A DNA stretch of 64,000 nucleotides from Daldinia sp. FL1419 (lineage: Eukaryota > Ascomycota > Sordariomycetes > Xylariales > Hypoxylaceae): positions 124,001-188,000 of the forward strand of contig MU623340.1 of the NCBI GenBank assembly GCA_025201765.1, written 5' to 3'. The position numbers and the translations under genes are program-made. The notes under the pieces are model-generated. The model was given only the letters and a program-made list of their open reading frames with translations. It ran no database searches and was not told where the DNA came from. Shown piece after piece: positions 47,088-58,900 of this stretch (its first letter is position 1; each line of letters opens with the position of its first letter).

Positions 47088-49507
47088 TTAGTCCGCCTTT
47101 ATGCTCTTTTCCGTATTTTCAAAAACTTCTTCTGCATCACCGTCCTCGACAGCCTCCTCGTCCACATCTTCCGTTCCCTCTGTCGTCTCATCATCCGTAG
47201 TTCCACTATTTGCTCTAAGCAATCCCCTTAGATCTTCCTCATCAATAATACTCTCAATGCTTCCTCTCCTAACCCCGGCCAATGTTTCCCGTCTGCCCTG
47301 CTCGATTAGCCTCTCGACCTTGAGCCTATTCCCAATGAACTTGAGCTTCGGGAACGCGCTTTGCTGACCCTCGTGTAACATGCGTGCCAGACGGTCAGCA
47401 TCCGGGTCTGATAGGATGTTTAGGAAGTCGCTGGCTTGGGTGCGCGGCCAGAGCGTGATGGTCCCACTGAATTGCTGTAGCCACACTTGTGACCAGTCTT
47501 GACCTAAGGGACGCGGTAAGAGTTCCAGGTGTTTGAGGACCTTGAGCCATTTTGCTAGGTCTAGCTTAACGTACTGCTCTGTGGCGGAACCTAAGTAACC
47601 ACCGCGCCAACCACGGCCCTTCCGATGTGTTACGGGGGATCCGACGGTGCCCCTGGACGAGAAGAAGAAGAGAGAGATATGCGGGTTGACCTGGCTGACA
47701 ATAGTAAAGTTGACGTTGAAATGTAAATTAAGCGCCTTAATGGGAATATCCGTCCTTAAACTGCCGTCTTTCCACTTGTGACCAAATGAATACGGAACCA
47801 GCGATCCATCTGGGTTCTTCATCATGAGAACCACAGGATTTTGGATCCCGGGAACGGCTGCTGACGCCAAGACAGCAGACCATATAACGCAGTCGGGTGA
47901 GGTAAGGTAATTGCAAAGTATAGTTGGCGAATGGGGATCGGCCGGAATACAGCTAACATTGAGGATCCTTCCCGTGCGCTGATACGCCTCCCTAAACGTC
48001 GTCGATCCACGAGACCACCAACTACTCTGATGTGCCCAGTCGACGGAGTCGAACCTAGCGCCCGTCTTCCACCATCGTGGGAACCAGGTGCTGATGGGCT
48101 CGGAGCAAGCTTTTATTTTATAAGATAACGCCGGTACTAGTAATTGCTTCAGCTCCTCGTTAGTTCGTGTTGCGACAAGAGATGCGACCAAGGCGCCGCC
48201 ACTAGTACCCGTAATAACATCCGGTAATAAATCCGCGTCGAGAAGCGCCTTGACAACGCCGAAGTGGTAGTATGCGAAAGAGGCGCCGCCAGATAAACAG
48301 AGCGCTGTACGTCCAAAGTTTGCGTGCATGCGTTTAAATATTGCGCGCTTTTCGTCGAACGATAGCTGTTTGGTATGGACAAGAAATCGTGTGCTCTTCT
48401 CCACTAGTAATCCAGTTAGCATCACCCCCTTTACGGATAGTTATAGCCTCCAATTCAAAGCTCTCACAAACCTTCATCCACGAAATTTTGAACCAAGTTT
48501 TTAGTCCCGTAATATGTCTGACTGTAAAGCCTCGGGTTCTCTACCCCAACGAAATTATTCTTTACGCAGGCTTCCGTCAGAGCCTTTAGTTCCTCAATAG
48601 TCTTGCGCTGCTCGCCCTTCTTCGGCAAATCACCTTTCTCATACCCCGGCGCACCCGCCAACTTGGCCTCCTGCGCCTCCGCCGCTCTCCTATGTCTCCG
48701 AAGCTGTTCCCAAACCCGCCTCACGGTCTTGGAATCGTAGTACGCAAATTCATTCTCCTCCTTCCACTGGGCATTCCCCAAAAACGCATCCAACTCCTTC
48801 GCCGCGTTGACCCACTCGCGATAGCTGCTCGCCGCCCTCATGTTGCGGCGGAGTTTTTCTCGGGTCCCGCGCCACGCGACGAAGTACTCGTAGACGAAGA
48901 TGTAAAACCGCGTCCAGAGGTACGAGGCGGCGAGCCCGACGATCCACATCCCGACGAAGAGGAGGAAAGGCCATTTTAGCAGGCCGTAGAGATACCCCTC
49001 GCGCGTCTCGTCGACGGTGCGGCGGCCGAGGGCCGAGGACTTTTTGCGCTTGCGCCTGCGGCCGTGCTTGGAGACTTTTTCGTTAACAGGGGCCCAGTCG
49101 TTTTGCGCGGTGATGAACATGCCGTTTTGAGAGCCATTCTGGAGGGTTGGTGGTGCGGCGGAATCGGGGAGAGGCGGCTGGGTGTCGACGGAGGCCACGG
49201 AGGCAGAGCGCGTTATCTCGAGGCTGTTAGAGCTTCGCGAGATAGGGCTCTTGAGAGAGGATGTTTCGTCGGTGGCGCTGGGTGCTGGGTCCGGGGCGTT
49301 GAGGGCCGAGGCGAAGGCCGCGAGGTGTTCGGGGGGAAGGAATTCGCGGTCGAAGTCTGGTAGACGGGTGTAGTCGTAGGCTTCGGGAGGGAAACCATAA
49401 TTGTGGGTGCGTCGCTTGTTGGTGAGGAAGGTTACCCTGGGTTTGGAAGAGGAAGAGGGTGTCGAGGGGGTGGTGTTAAAAGTAGGGGGGGAGGATTCAT
49501 ATGCCAT
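47088..49507 (-). CDS. Patatin-type triacylglycerol lipase of the Tgl3/4/5 family (2 exons, 783 aa)
   Basis: Exons 48472-49507 and 47088-48403. The junction reads NLVQNFVDEVEKSTRFLVH, restoring the unbroken DUF3336 region that precedes the patatin domain in this family. A disordered N-terminus, a basic KHGRRRKRKK patch (about 147-156) and a hydrophobic segment at about 172-210 (LLKWPFLLFVGMWIVGLAAS) lead to DUF3336. The patatin domain has the oxyanion loop SGGASFAYYHFG, the nucleophile Ser413 in GTSGG and the partner Asp558 in KDGS, so the catalytic dyad is complete. Yeast Tgl3, Tgl4 and Tgl5 hydrolyse triacylglycerol on lipid droplets and have lysophospholipid acyltransferase activity. The acidic C-terminal tail is probably disordered. 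I chose the ATG at 49507, the first in frame. Confidence 0.92.
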
Positions 49508-51440
49508 GCTCGCCGGTTTGACGTGCGATACCAATGGACATGATTAGGATTAGAGGTATATCGTATGCATGTATTTTATGAGGTAATATAGGTAACCATA
49601 TATGTATAGACCTATGTATGTAGGTAGGTATGTATGTATGTATGAATCGTCGATCGTAGTAGATTAGGGGAGACCTCGGTTTGGAAATAATAACTAGCAA
49701 CTCCCACCTACGAGGAAGATATAGCGATAATACAGCAGTGATGCAGGTGAGAGGTAGGTATCAATGGTAATCTCGTGAGTTACACGGATACCACCTCGAA
49801 AAGAATACTGGAAAAAAGAAAAGCCAAGTTCTTATTTTCCTCCAGTCGCAAGCGATTTCTGGTCTGGTTGTTCTGGTCTGTCTGGTTTCTGGGGGATTGG
49901 AATGACATGTGTAACTCGAGTTACCTAAGACTTAAAATGACGTCGAAGCCAGTGCCCCCATTCCCGCGACGCCGGTTGGTTGTATCGATGTCTAGGTACC
50001 TATCCTGCCTACCTATTCAACAGGTACATACCTACACTAGTGACTAGGTACCTACCTAGGTACATTTCTATTGGCCGGAGCGTCGATTCTATTCGGCTTC
50101 ATGCATGTCTGGTAGAACTTAGGTACCTGTGTACATCGGTACTTGGGAAACTGTTGAGCTGAACATATTGTAGTTACCTAACCTAGGTAGTAGTAGCGCG
50201 GAGACATCCGCCGCAGCAAGCGACCTGCTATTTTCTAGAAGAATCCCGACTGAGCTGCAGTTAAGGTTCTGGTCACCGATTATTCCTACAATATCGATAT
50301 ATGAGGACACGACCGAAACCACAAATGCCGCGCGACATCGACCACATTACACAGAAATGAAAAGAACTCTCAACGCATAGATGCCCACCATGTACATAGT
50401 ACCCGTACCCAAGTCAAGGACTCAAGGTACATACCAAAAAGTAGCTAAATTCATAAACCTTCGGACATAATTGGTCCACCGACAAGACGACATTCGCTTA
50501 TTCCAACCAACCAAATTTGCCATTCCATGGGTTCGGTGGATTATCCGACATTTTTGAGGCTATTCAGACCCCCATACTATATCCAGGGTCCATTCCGCTT
50601 TGGTAAGACTAGGCCGATATTCCGCGTATGTATGTACGTGATACGATCAAGTACCTAATTTACATGCCTCCTAGGTAGGTGAGTAAATAATTAACCAGCC
50701 CCTTTCCCTTACCTGATCTTCGGGATATCCGTAAAACTACCAAGTAATTTCCCGGGGACCTTGAGGGCTCACCGAGCCGCATCGAATCTCGGTTGATATT
50801 TAGAAGATTTACTTTATTGCTTCCCTTTCAGGTCGGTCGGTCTTTGGCCCGTAAGGAGAATATCTCCTAACCAGAGAAATCTGTTTGAGGATGATATACG
50901 GATCACGACACCATCATTTATATCCTCTGTAGCCAGATCAGATTATGATGAAGCCGTGAAGCCGTGAAGCCGAGTTAGGGGCTCTGATAAATTCGGAGCT
51001 TATAACGATAGGCAACTACTAAAATCAAACTTGACATGATCTTATTTGATTTTCCGAACATGCAACGACAAGAAAAAAAAAATAGAAACCTCATTCATTC
51101 GTAAATTAAACACTCAAAAAGGCCAAAGAGCCAACGGCCCACGCGGGCAGTGAGAGAAGAAGTGGTTAATGCTCAATTCATTATTGCGATTTGGCAAATG
51201 CCTCTCTAGCCATTGACTCCAATGAAATATCCCGGAAAACATCGAACTTCGGTATGGTAGTAAGGGTAGTATGCTGTCAGTCAAAAAGAACTCCGCTTGT
51301 TTCCCAGACGGCCATCCCATCTCATCGTCTCAATTCGCATGCTCATCTCATCTCATCTCATCCCATCTCGCCAGTCACCGTCCCTCTCTCTCGTATATTG
51401 TCTCATGTTTCTCTAATCCGCCCTTTGATTTCATGGCCGT
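49508..51440. other. Spacer with dense TAGGTA palindromes, no gene seen
   Basis: About 1.9 kb between the lipase start and the Sar1 3' end. Contains a GTATGTAT run at about 49614-49643 and a cluster of CCTAGGTA/TAGGTACC palindromes at 49993-50063. An ATCTC/TCATC pentamer run lies near 51341-51368. No supported gene. Confidence 0.55.
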
Positions 51441-52413
51441 TCAGACGTACTGAGAAAGCCATCTTATGCCCTCACCGTATCCTATCGTATATTAGTCTTG
51501 GCACGTTTGGGTCATGTCAAAATTGAGTGGCGTGCAACGAACCTTGTCTCATCACCACAGAGCACATGAAAACCTCGATGGGTCGGATTCCCTCCAATGG
51601 AACCTTGCCCTTTCCAGTCGTCTGGTACAAGCCCAATTCGTGGCGGAGCTGGTCCTCGGACACAGCGTTGGGGTGGTCGATCTTGTTCCCGAGGATGACA
51701 AAGGGGACCTTGGCAAGCTCCTCCATGGACAAAAGGGCATCGAGTTCGGCTTTTGACTCGGGCAGACGCTCGTGGTCCATGGCATCGACTAGGAAGACAA
51801 TTCCGTTGACTTCCGGGAAGTAGTCCTTCCACAACCGACGGGCTATCGGAGGTAGTCTGTTAGCCGTAATTCAATGTATCATAACGACGTCGTGAAGCAT
51901 ACCTTGCTGGTGACCACCCAGATCGAAGGTGGTGAAGCGCACGTTTCCAATCGCAAGTTCTTCAGATGCTAGGACGGTGTTAGTAAATCGACACGTGCGC
52001 TTAACAATGATCGTAGAGGTATATGCGACATACTAGGATGCAGAGTAGGCTGTAGGATGGCAACTCGGTCGTTCTGTAATTCCAACTCGTTAGCCATTTC
52101 CACCTTCAACAAAAGAACACAGGTCCCAGCGGACTCCGGTTACGATATAGAAGTCGACATCCGGGGGCGCGGGGAGAAACGGAATCACCGACGAACCTTC
52201 AGCATGTGTAGTAGAGTAGTCTTTCCGGCATTATCGAGACCGAGGAATAGTAGCTTGGCATGCTTGTTCATCAAGCCAAGCGACGAGAGGACGTCGTAGA
52301 CTGCGGATAGGTAAGGTCAGCCGTGACAAACTTCAAAAAGGATCAGACCATCTTTGACAAGGACTCGCAAGAGCTAGGAGAAAGGAAAACTAACACCACT
52401 GAACCAGCCACAT
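51441..52413 (-). CDS. sar1: Sar1, COPII small GTPase (6 exons, 189 aa)
   Basis: Inferred exons: 52395-52413, 52197-52300, 52034-52073, 51903-51968, 51543-51842 and 51441-51481; they join to exactly 189 codons, the usual length of fungal Sar1. The N-terminal amphipathic helix MWLVQWFYDVLSSLGL bends the ER membrane. Walker A is GLDNAGKTT (27-35), switch I is around QPTLHPTSEELAIG, switch II is DLGGHQQARR (from Asp70), and the guanine specificity motif is NKID. The C-terminus YGEGIRWLSQYV is typical. Unlike Arf proteins it has no N-terminal myristoylated Gly. Sar1 is activated by Sec12 at ER exit sites and recruits Sec23/24. Small exons (19, 40, 41 and 66 nt) make it easy to miss in automated frame searches. 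Confidence 0.97.
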
Positions 52414-53681
52414 CTTGACAATATCAGATTAGCCGATTGTAGACAAAAAAATATATTTGTTAGACGTATAAATGCACGCTTTGATTTACGAGTTGTGCTA
52501 TCTTCGCAAGTTTAGTTCACAAAGATGGGGGCGGATGATAGGTTGGTTGAATGGTATATATATTTGTAGTAGGGTCCGAGGCTTGTCTCACCCAAGAAAT
52601 TTGAATGATGTTAAGGACAACCTGGAGCTGGGAAAGGTCCTAAAGCCACAATACGCTAGCCTAAGATAGCCACAAGTGGCTAAAAGTCTAAAGGTGTGCG
52701 GCTGGTACGCTGGTACGCTGGTACGCTGGAACGCTCGAGGTGACAGACAGACAGCGTGTAACCTTACCGTACATGTAGGTATTGTACCATGTAGCTAAAA
52801 AATCTGTACGTACCGGGACCATGCGGATTTCTTGATTCAATGGAGCCACATATCAGATTTTCAACAAAGACCATGCCTGACAAAGAAAATACCTCCTGAT
52901 ACCACCACAACACTACCTAGGTAACGTGAGGTAAGCCCAATTGGCACCGCCCATACAAAACATACAGTATAAACCACAACTCAGTACATTCATATCCTAC
53001 GAATCGGCATCCGTAAAAGGTCATAATTCAGCCCGTGTTTATCATGAAATACCGGTGACACCGATCCCACGTTAAAAGCAGCAAACAGATCCCGAATTTA
53101 ACAACCCCATACGGGTGCAGCATGCATCTTCTAGAAACCCATCGGAGTTCGGTATACGTATCATGTCACAAATCCACGTACCATGTATTGTACATGGAAT
53201 CCCGCATGTAGACAGTATGAGCATTTCAATCGATATTCTCGAATCTCAAATCATGGTCGTCATCGACATAAACCATCTCATACGTACTTAGGTACCTATT
53301 CGAATACACAGTTCATCCAAAACAAGACATAGGAAGAAAAAAAGATAAGCGATCGTGTATATCAAATATGTTCAATTTAAACAAGTATATAAACCAGATC
53401 GCCGCCGCCGTAATGCTTGATGTGCCGTTCCCAAGTGGTATCATGAATGACCAATGCTGCCCGCCCCCTTATGCCGTGAAATGCGAAGTATGCATTGTCC
53501 TTGCGAGGATATCACCTCGCCATAACTTCATGAAGAGCGAGAGAAAAATAAAACTTATATACATAGACAGCCCCTAGCCGTGCCCGTTCCGGGTCCGCCC
53601 GTAAAGGAAGAAAAATAAATGCAACGAAGGATATTAATGAACAATAAAAGTCCGTACTCAAAAGCCGTAGCGAAGCCTCCA
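52414..53681. promoter_or_regulatory. Sar1 upstream region, no other gene seen
   Basis: Spacer between Sar1 and the DUF2457 gene. Four tandem CTGGTACG units lie at 52702-52733. No gene supported. Confidence 0.5.
52702..52733. repeat. 8-bp tandem repeat, four units
   Basis: CTGGTACG repeated three times with a fourth copy reading CTGGAACG, about 290 bases upstream of the Sar1 start codon. Confidence 0.85.
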
Positions 53682-55994
53682 CTAGATGGACAGGACGAAC
53701 TGGTCCGGGCCAAGCTTGCCGGCCATGAGTAACCCAATCTCCCGCATCCTCTCGGCGCCCTGGCCAGGCTGAGGTTTCTTCTCAACTACCTGTCCCTTTC
53801 GTGCCTTATTGCAGTGCTTCTGGAAATACTTCTCCTTAAATTTCTCCTTCCGGCGCTGGCGTTTCTGCTCTAGGCCCTTGACAATGTCAATAGCGCCTCG
53901 CACGTGGCGCTGTTTAGCCGTACTCGACGACTTGCCTGGTCGGCGGTGACCCTTTAGGTGCTGCGGGAACATCGCAGGAGCTCGTGGGAGCGACTTGGTA
54001 TGTGTTAAACCAGGTCGGAATGCAAGGCTCTTGAATTCATGTCTTCCCCGGTTTACATCCTGGACCAGCGATGACGGAGGGGACCGCACCATAGGGCCAG
54101 GGGCTGGTGAGAATCGACGAGGCGAGCGCCCGTCAAAAAGACGCTTGGGCGATCGACCTCGAGGCTTTGGCGGGGAGTGGTGGCGCTTAGGAGGAGGAGA
54201 ATGATATCGTCGAGGCGATGTTAGGTCCGTTCTTATTCTTCGTCGCTCAGCACCTTTCTCAACATCATACGGATCCTCAGACATGTGACCATCACTGTCA
54301 CGCACAGAAATACGCGGCTCGATATCTTCATCTTCTGGTTCGGACGTCGGGAAACTAGGGTCAATATCTTGAGGAATTGGATGAAGCTTCTCGCGTCGCC
54401 TCGCGGCTATGCACGAGATATAGGCGTCCTCCAACGCACGATCTTCATCCAATGTGCCACAAACGAAGTCGGTACTGTCAGGCAACTCTGGTGTACCAGG
54501 GCGCATCTTGATCCGACGAGTCCTTTCTCGTGGTGTCCTACTAGTAAGGGGGTTGGGCATATCCGAAGAAGATGATGAATCTGATCGGTTACCCGTCATG
54601 GATAGGCGACGGAAGATGGGTGTGCTTCCAGTGTGTTGAGCAACTGGGCCACGACTGGGAGTCCATAGATCTAGATCCCCATCGTCGTTATCATCATCAT
54701 CCGAGTCAGCGAATCCGATTTCGTTGTCAGTCTTGTAACCATCCGAAAAGTCGTCGTCAGACCCGTAACCTGATTGGTTGTCGACCTCATAGCCGTCATC
54801 CAATTCATCTTCCTCAACATCCCCATCTAGACCTTCCGCGTCATCTTCGTCCTCCTCTTCATTGTCCTCATCCTCATCTTCATCTAGCTCCTCTGCCTCT
54901 TCATCCTCCTCTTCCTCCTCCTCTTCTTCCTCTTCCAGTTCTTCCTCTTCGGCTTCTTTCCCTAACCGCCGAATCTCATTTTCCTTCTTAAGCGTATCAT
55001 TGATAGTCAGTCGACGACCAGGTGCTGGAAGATTCAGGCGAATCCAATCCTCCTCTTGCGGCTCATCACTAGCAAACTCATGAAAACGAGAAGACTCGCT
55101 ATTCAAATCATTTGGGTTCGCGGTCAGATATCTGGCCGACCGAACTGGCATTGGGCTCCGGGATGAAGGTCGCGGAGTCGATGACCTATGAGATCGCCCG
55201 CGACTGACGGAAGGCGACCGAAGTTTTCGCACAGTGACAGGAGAACCAGTACTTTCCCTTAGCGCTGCAACAGCGGTAGGGAGTACAGGCTGCTGCGCAT
55301 CTTGCTTCGGCGGTGTCCGGGGAGTTAGCTTTGCAGGACAAGCAAATTTTATGCAAGATTTCCTTTGGGGTTTCTCTTCTACTGGTGCTTTAGGCTCGGC
55401 TGACTGCGGAGATGGTGGTTTCGCAGTATCAGATTTTTGACCACACGCGAATGAAATGCAGCGCTTTTTGGTCAAAGCTTCTACTGCGGGATCCTTTGGT
55501 AACCCATTGCTTCCCACTGGCTTACTCAAAGCGGCCACTTGCATGGGTTGTTGGGGGTCACGATGTGGAGTAAATTTGGATTTCGCATCGAAATAGAGGT
55601 CCGTGTTCAACTGTGGGAGTATTATGACAGGTGGTGGCGGACTGGGTGTGTTTGTGCGCGCGGGGCTTGTGAAGCCAGTATCGCTAGTAAGGTCGGCAGT
55701 AGATGCGAGGCTGACGTTACTATTCATCGAACGTCGCCTCGAAGAGTCAAAACTCAAATTAATTGTTTCCTCCTCTGAATGAAGAGCTTTCGTTAAAAGG
55801 GATTCGGAATTATCCGCGGTTTTTCGTACAGCACTCCGCTTGAATTGGGTTTCCGGTCGTAAACGTTTATTGTCGGGGGGTTCGTCAACTTCAGCCGCAG
55901 CCTCGTCTTCCGGCGCGTGCTGCATATTCGCCCCTTGAGCGGCGAAAACCAGCATATTTGCGCCAGTCGAGTCGTGAATCAAATCGTTCGCCAT
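53682..55994 (-). CDS. DUF2457 (extensin-like) nuclear-type protein of unknown function (770 aa, no intron)
   Basis: A single long frame with ATG at 55994. It is largely disordered: Ser/Pro/Arg-rich with a long Glu/Asp run at about residues 348-415 and SPRR/SPKR clusters near 610-670. Recognisable family features are the twin motifs KKRCISFACGQK and KSCIKFACPAK (about residues 178 and 213), characteristic of the fungal DUF2457 family, and the highly basic C-terminal third (KGLEQKRQRRKEKFKEKYFQ). A KRLRP stretch near residue 44 and the basic clusters suggest nuclear location. No enzyme domain is visible and the molecular role is not known. The DNA under the acidic run is a GAA/GAG-rich imperfect repeat, so its length may vary. 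Confidence 0.82.
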   Translation of the reverse strand: MANDLIHDSTGANMLVFAAQGANMQHAPEDEAAAEVDEPPDNKRLRPETQFKRSAVRKTADNSESLLTKALHSEEETINLSFDSSRRRSMNSNVSLASTADLTSDTGFTSPARTNTPSPPPPVIILPQLNTDLYFDAKSKFTPHRDPQQPMQVAALSKPVGSNGLPKDPAVEALTKKRCISFACGQKSDTAKPPSPQSAEPKAPVEEKPQRKSCIKFACPAKLTPRTPPKQDAQQPVLPTAVAALRESTGSPVTVRKLRSPSVSRGRSHRSSTPRPSSRSPMPVRSARYLTANPNDLNSESSRFHEFASDEPQEEDWIRLNLPAPGRRLTINDTLKKENEIRRLGKEAEEEELEEEEEEEEEEDEEAEELDEDEDEDNEEEDEDDAEGLDGDVEEDELDDGYEVDNQSGYGSDDDFSDGYKTDNEIGFADSDDDDNDDGDLDLWTPSRGPVAQHTGSTPIFRRLSMTGNRSDSSSSSDMPNPLTSRTPRERTRRIKMRPGTPELPDSTDFVCGTLDEDRALEDAYISCIAARRREKLHPIPQDIDPSFPTSEPEDEDIEPRISVRDSDGHMSEDPYDVEKGAERRRIRTDLTSPRRYHSPPPKRHHSPPKPRGRSPKRLFDGRSPRRFSPAPGPMVRSPPSSLVQDVNRGRHEFKSLAFRPGLTHTKSLPRAPAMFPQHLKGHRRPGKSSSTAKQRHVRGAIDIVKGLEQKRQRRKEKFKEKYFQKHCNKARKGQVVEKKPQPGQGAERMREIGLLMAGKLGPDQFVLSI

Positions 55995-58900
55995 ACTGAC
56001 GATGATAACAATTGTATTTTCGGTTATACGATAGGGACATGCGATTCAAGTCCGTTTAAATATATCGCTAGTTAATTGGTACGTTGTCCAAGTACGCACT
56101 CTACAGTTCCTTACTGCGTGCTATCTCTTAATATTCGTAAATTCGGTATTTAGGATCCAAAGGCGACAGGTAGTTAAGAGGAATTTGTATGATTTTGTCG
56201 AATGTTTCGCAGGCTACAGATTGCAAGCCAAGTCCCCAACAAGGAGAGTTGTAGTATTTGTCCCTAGGGACCGTTTCGCTATAATTGGCGGCCCATGGTG
56301 TCGCAAGTCGCGGTTGAAAGGTATTAAGAGGTTTGGAAGGGTTGTTGCGAATTTGCTGTTAGAAAAACTAACAGGGTAGAAAGCGATTGTTATTGGCGAA
56401 GGTAAATCGAAGACCTTTTTGCAAGTGGCAATCTTCGTTGTTTATTGTTTGATCTTTTGGGATTTTCGTGCTGGATCGGAACGTCTTAACTCTGAGACAG
56501 AGTAAACGATAGATCTCAGCAATAAAAAATATAAAAAAGTTTACCTCCCGTTCGAACGGCAGATGAAATTGGCTCAGCTGAACATAGAGGCTTAGGGGTC
56601 TTGGAAACTCTTGGCCCTGACTAAAATATGACGTTAAGTAGTTGCCGCTTGCTGGTGCGTGTCCTAAGGGAGACGGAAACGGATATATTGGTGAATCAAG
56701 TACCAAGGTTAGATCGCGATGGTCCGAGAGAGGCCAAGAGGGAAAGTAAGGGCAGTGAGATCCCAGCCCTGAACCCTAAGGACTCAACGACAGGCTAAGT
56801 AGGAAATAAAGATTCTTAGCAGAAGGTGGGAGAAGGAGGTGATAGAAATGGAAACTGAGAATTCAGGAATCGGGGAACTGGGAGGGGGAGACCCTATGAG
56901 GATGAACCAGAGCCTACGGGATCTGGTTCTGCGTTCTTGGTGGCCCTGGTGGTTTTGTTTGCATGTGGGTACCCTTTTTTTTTATTCTAGGATACTAGGA
57001 TACTTAAGATACCTAGGGAATGACTAGAATAAGTAAAGAAGAAAAACTACTGGGCTGCCATTCTTAGGGTGGACTGGCAAGGACTGGTTAGGACTGGTCC
57101 AAGACTTGGGTTGGCCTGAATGACCTGGGGTGGTAAAGAGGTGGTAAGTGGGTGGGTGGTTGTATGTAAGTGTTGTAAGTGTGGTTTAAAAAGATTTGAT
57201 CAACCACACGGCGTAATACTAGAGTAATGCTAAAGCAACGCTGGAAAGTGCTTGAAAAACTCGAAGCGGTGGAAAAAAAAAATTTACTGGGAAACCGAGC
57301 GTGGAAAATAGGTGGGAAATAAGCGGTATGGGCAACTTAACTGGTTCTTATTGTACATATTGTACATAATCAAAAAAAGACAAATGGCGAACTTTCCCAT
57401 CTGACGCTCACGGTCGTACCCAGGTATAGTCCCAGGTAGGTACTACCTACCTACACAAGGTAAGTATAATCAGGTATAATCTAGTTGTACCGTACCTGTC
57501 ATTTGAGTTTTAGTCAGAGCTAACGAACCAGCGAACACAAGCAGTGCACGAAACCTAACAAAAGAAAAAAAGATCCTGGGAAGCTAGGACTCACCCGAGG
57601 CTACGTACCGAAGTACGTATCTTGGCTTAGTATTCCGTGCGTCCCGACACTGTGTAAGTTATGGTGGGGATGATTGCTGCTAGTAACGGATAATGAAGGC
57701 TTGGAATCTTGGCTTCGAACGTGGATTACGGGCGGGGATCTACGAAAGTAGGAGGGAACCAGGCACCCCCATGTCACTTTCGCCTTTCTTACTCAAAGGT
57801 CTTTCCATTTTTATCTACGCAGCATCAGCGCCAGCCCGGCAGCCATTCATCATTCATCACCGAGAAACCCCCGGTCAAGAATGAGGCGGTCGCGAACGTA
57901 TTCATACCTAATATATATTGTGCTTACATACCTAGGTACATACGAAAATACACCGTAGGTCAGTGTTCGTACCATAGTATGCACGTACATAACATATTAC
58001 TCACCTTTGCTAAATTAATATTTGCCTATTGCGAATTGCGAATAGATGAACTAGCGACCTATTGCCTATAACTACGTATAAGTACTATACTAATTACCTA
58101 GTATACCTGCCATGTACGATACCATGTATACTACATACTTATACCGGATGAGTAGTCCGCTTCGATCCTGATTTCCTTAGTGTAGCATTCCCTTTCCCAG
58201 CACAATGGAATTACCTAGAATGCCGATTTCGCTTTTCTCATCTAGTGTCTATCTAAATGTATGTGCATATGCATTATGACTCGGGCTATTCCTGCACAAT
58301 TGCAATACCTAAGTACATATCATATGAGATGTGAGATTTGTTGTTGTTAGACAAGGGCATCAAGGCAAGACAAGGCAAGGCAAGGCTACACACATGGGCA
58401 AGACATAGGGTTCAATAGGGCTCAATAGGGTTCATAATACCTCATAGTGTAGTTCATATGGTTTAACACGGACAAGGCATGGGAAAAAAAGGCGTGGGTG
58501 GGGCTCTTCAAAAATGTCCGGGCGAATCTGGACCTGCGAGTAATCTCTCTTATTCTTTCTTAAAAAGTTGTACATGAACGCCGGGCTGAATTCATCTACA
58601 GACCCGTAGGTATGTGGTCCGTATCGTTTTTTTACTGCTCGATCGCCATTGAGCCACTTTTTGAACTAGCAATTTTTTTCCTTCTAGTAATTAATTTCGC
58701 GCACCATATTACTTCGATTAGATCGTGAAACTCTTCGGCTATGTACATTATGGTCTAGTCGATCTAAAACATGCAAATTTCTTATTTGCAAACTAGGAGA
58801 AAAAAAAACTTTTTCATTGTTGGTCTGTTGGGGAAAATAATAGCATCATGCCCCCCTATTTTTACCATAAACCTCTCACGTTCTTCAAGTTCACAGTGTC

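Noticed and set aside
48404..48471. In-frame reading through the lipase intron in another phase (VCESFELEAITIRKG)
   Set aside because: It superficially continues DUF3336, but the spliced junction VDEVEKSTRFLVH restores the family pattern exactly and keeps the patatin frame.
41500..53681. Possible metabolic gene cluster around the dioxygenase and lipase
   Set aside because: Neighbours are unrelated housekeeping genes, with no transporter, regulator or second aromatic-pathway enzyme.
54572..54991. Plus-strand frame with long Pro/His/Leu runs
   Set aside because: Antisense reading of the acidic repeat of the DUF2457 gene.
57693..57884. Plus-strand frame of 63 codons in the DUF2457-ATP synthase spacer
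   Set aside because: Short, no family match, no splice partners that extend it.
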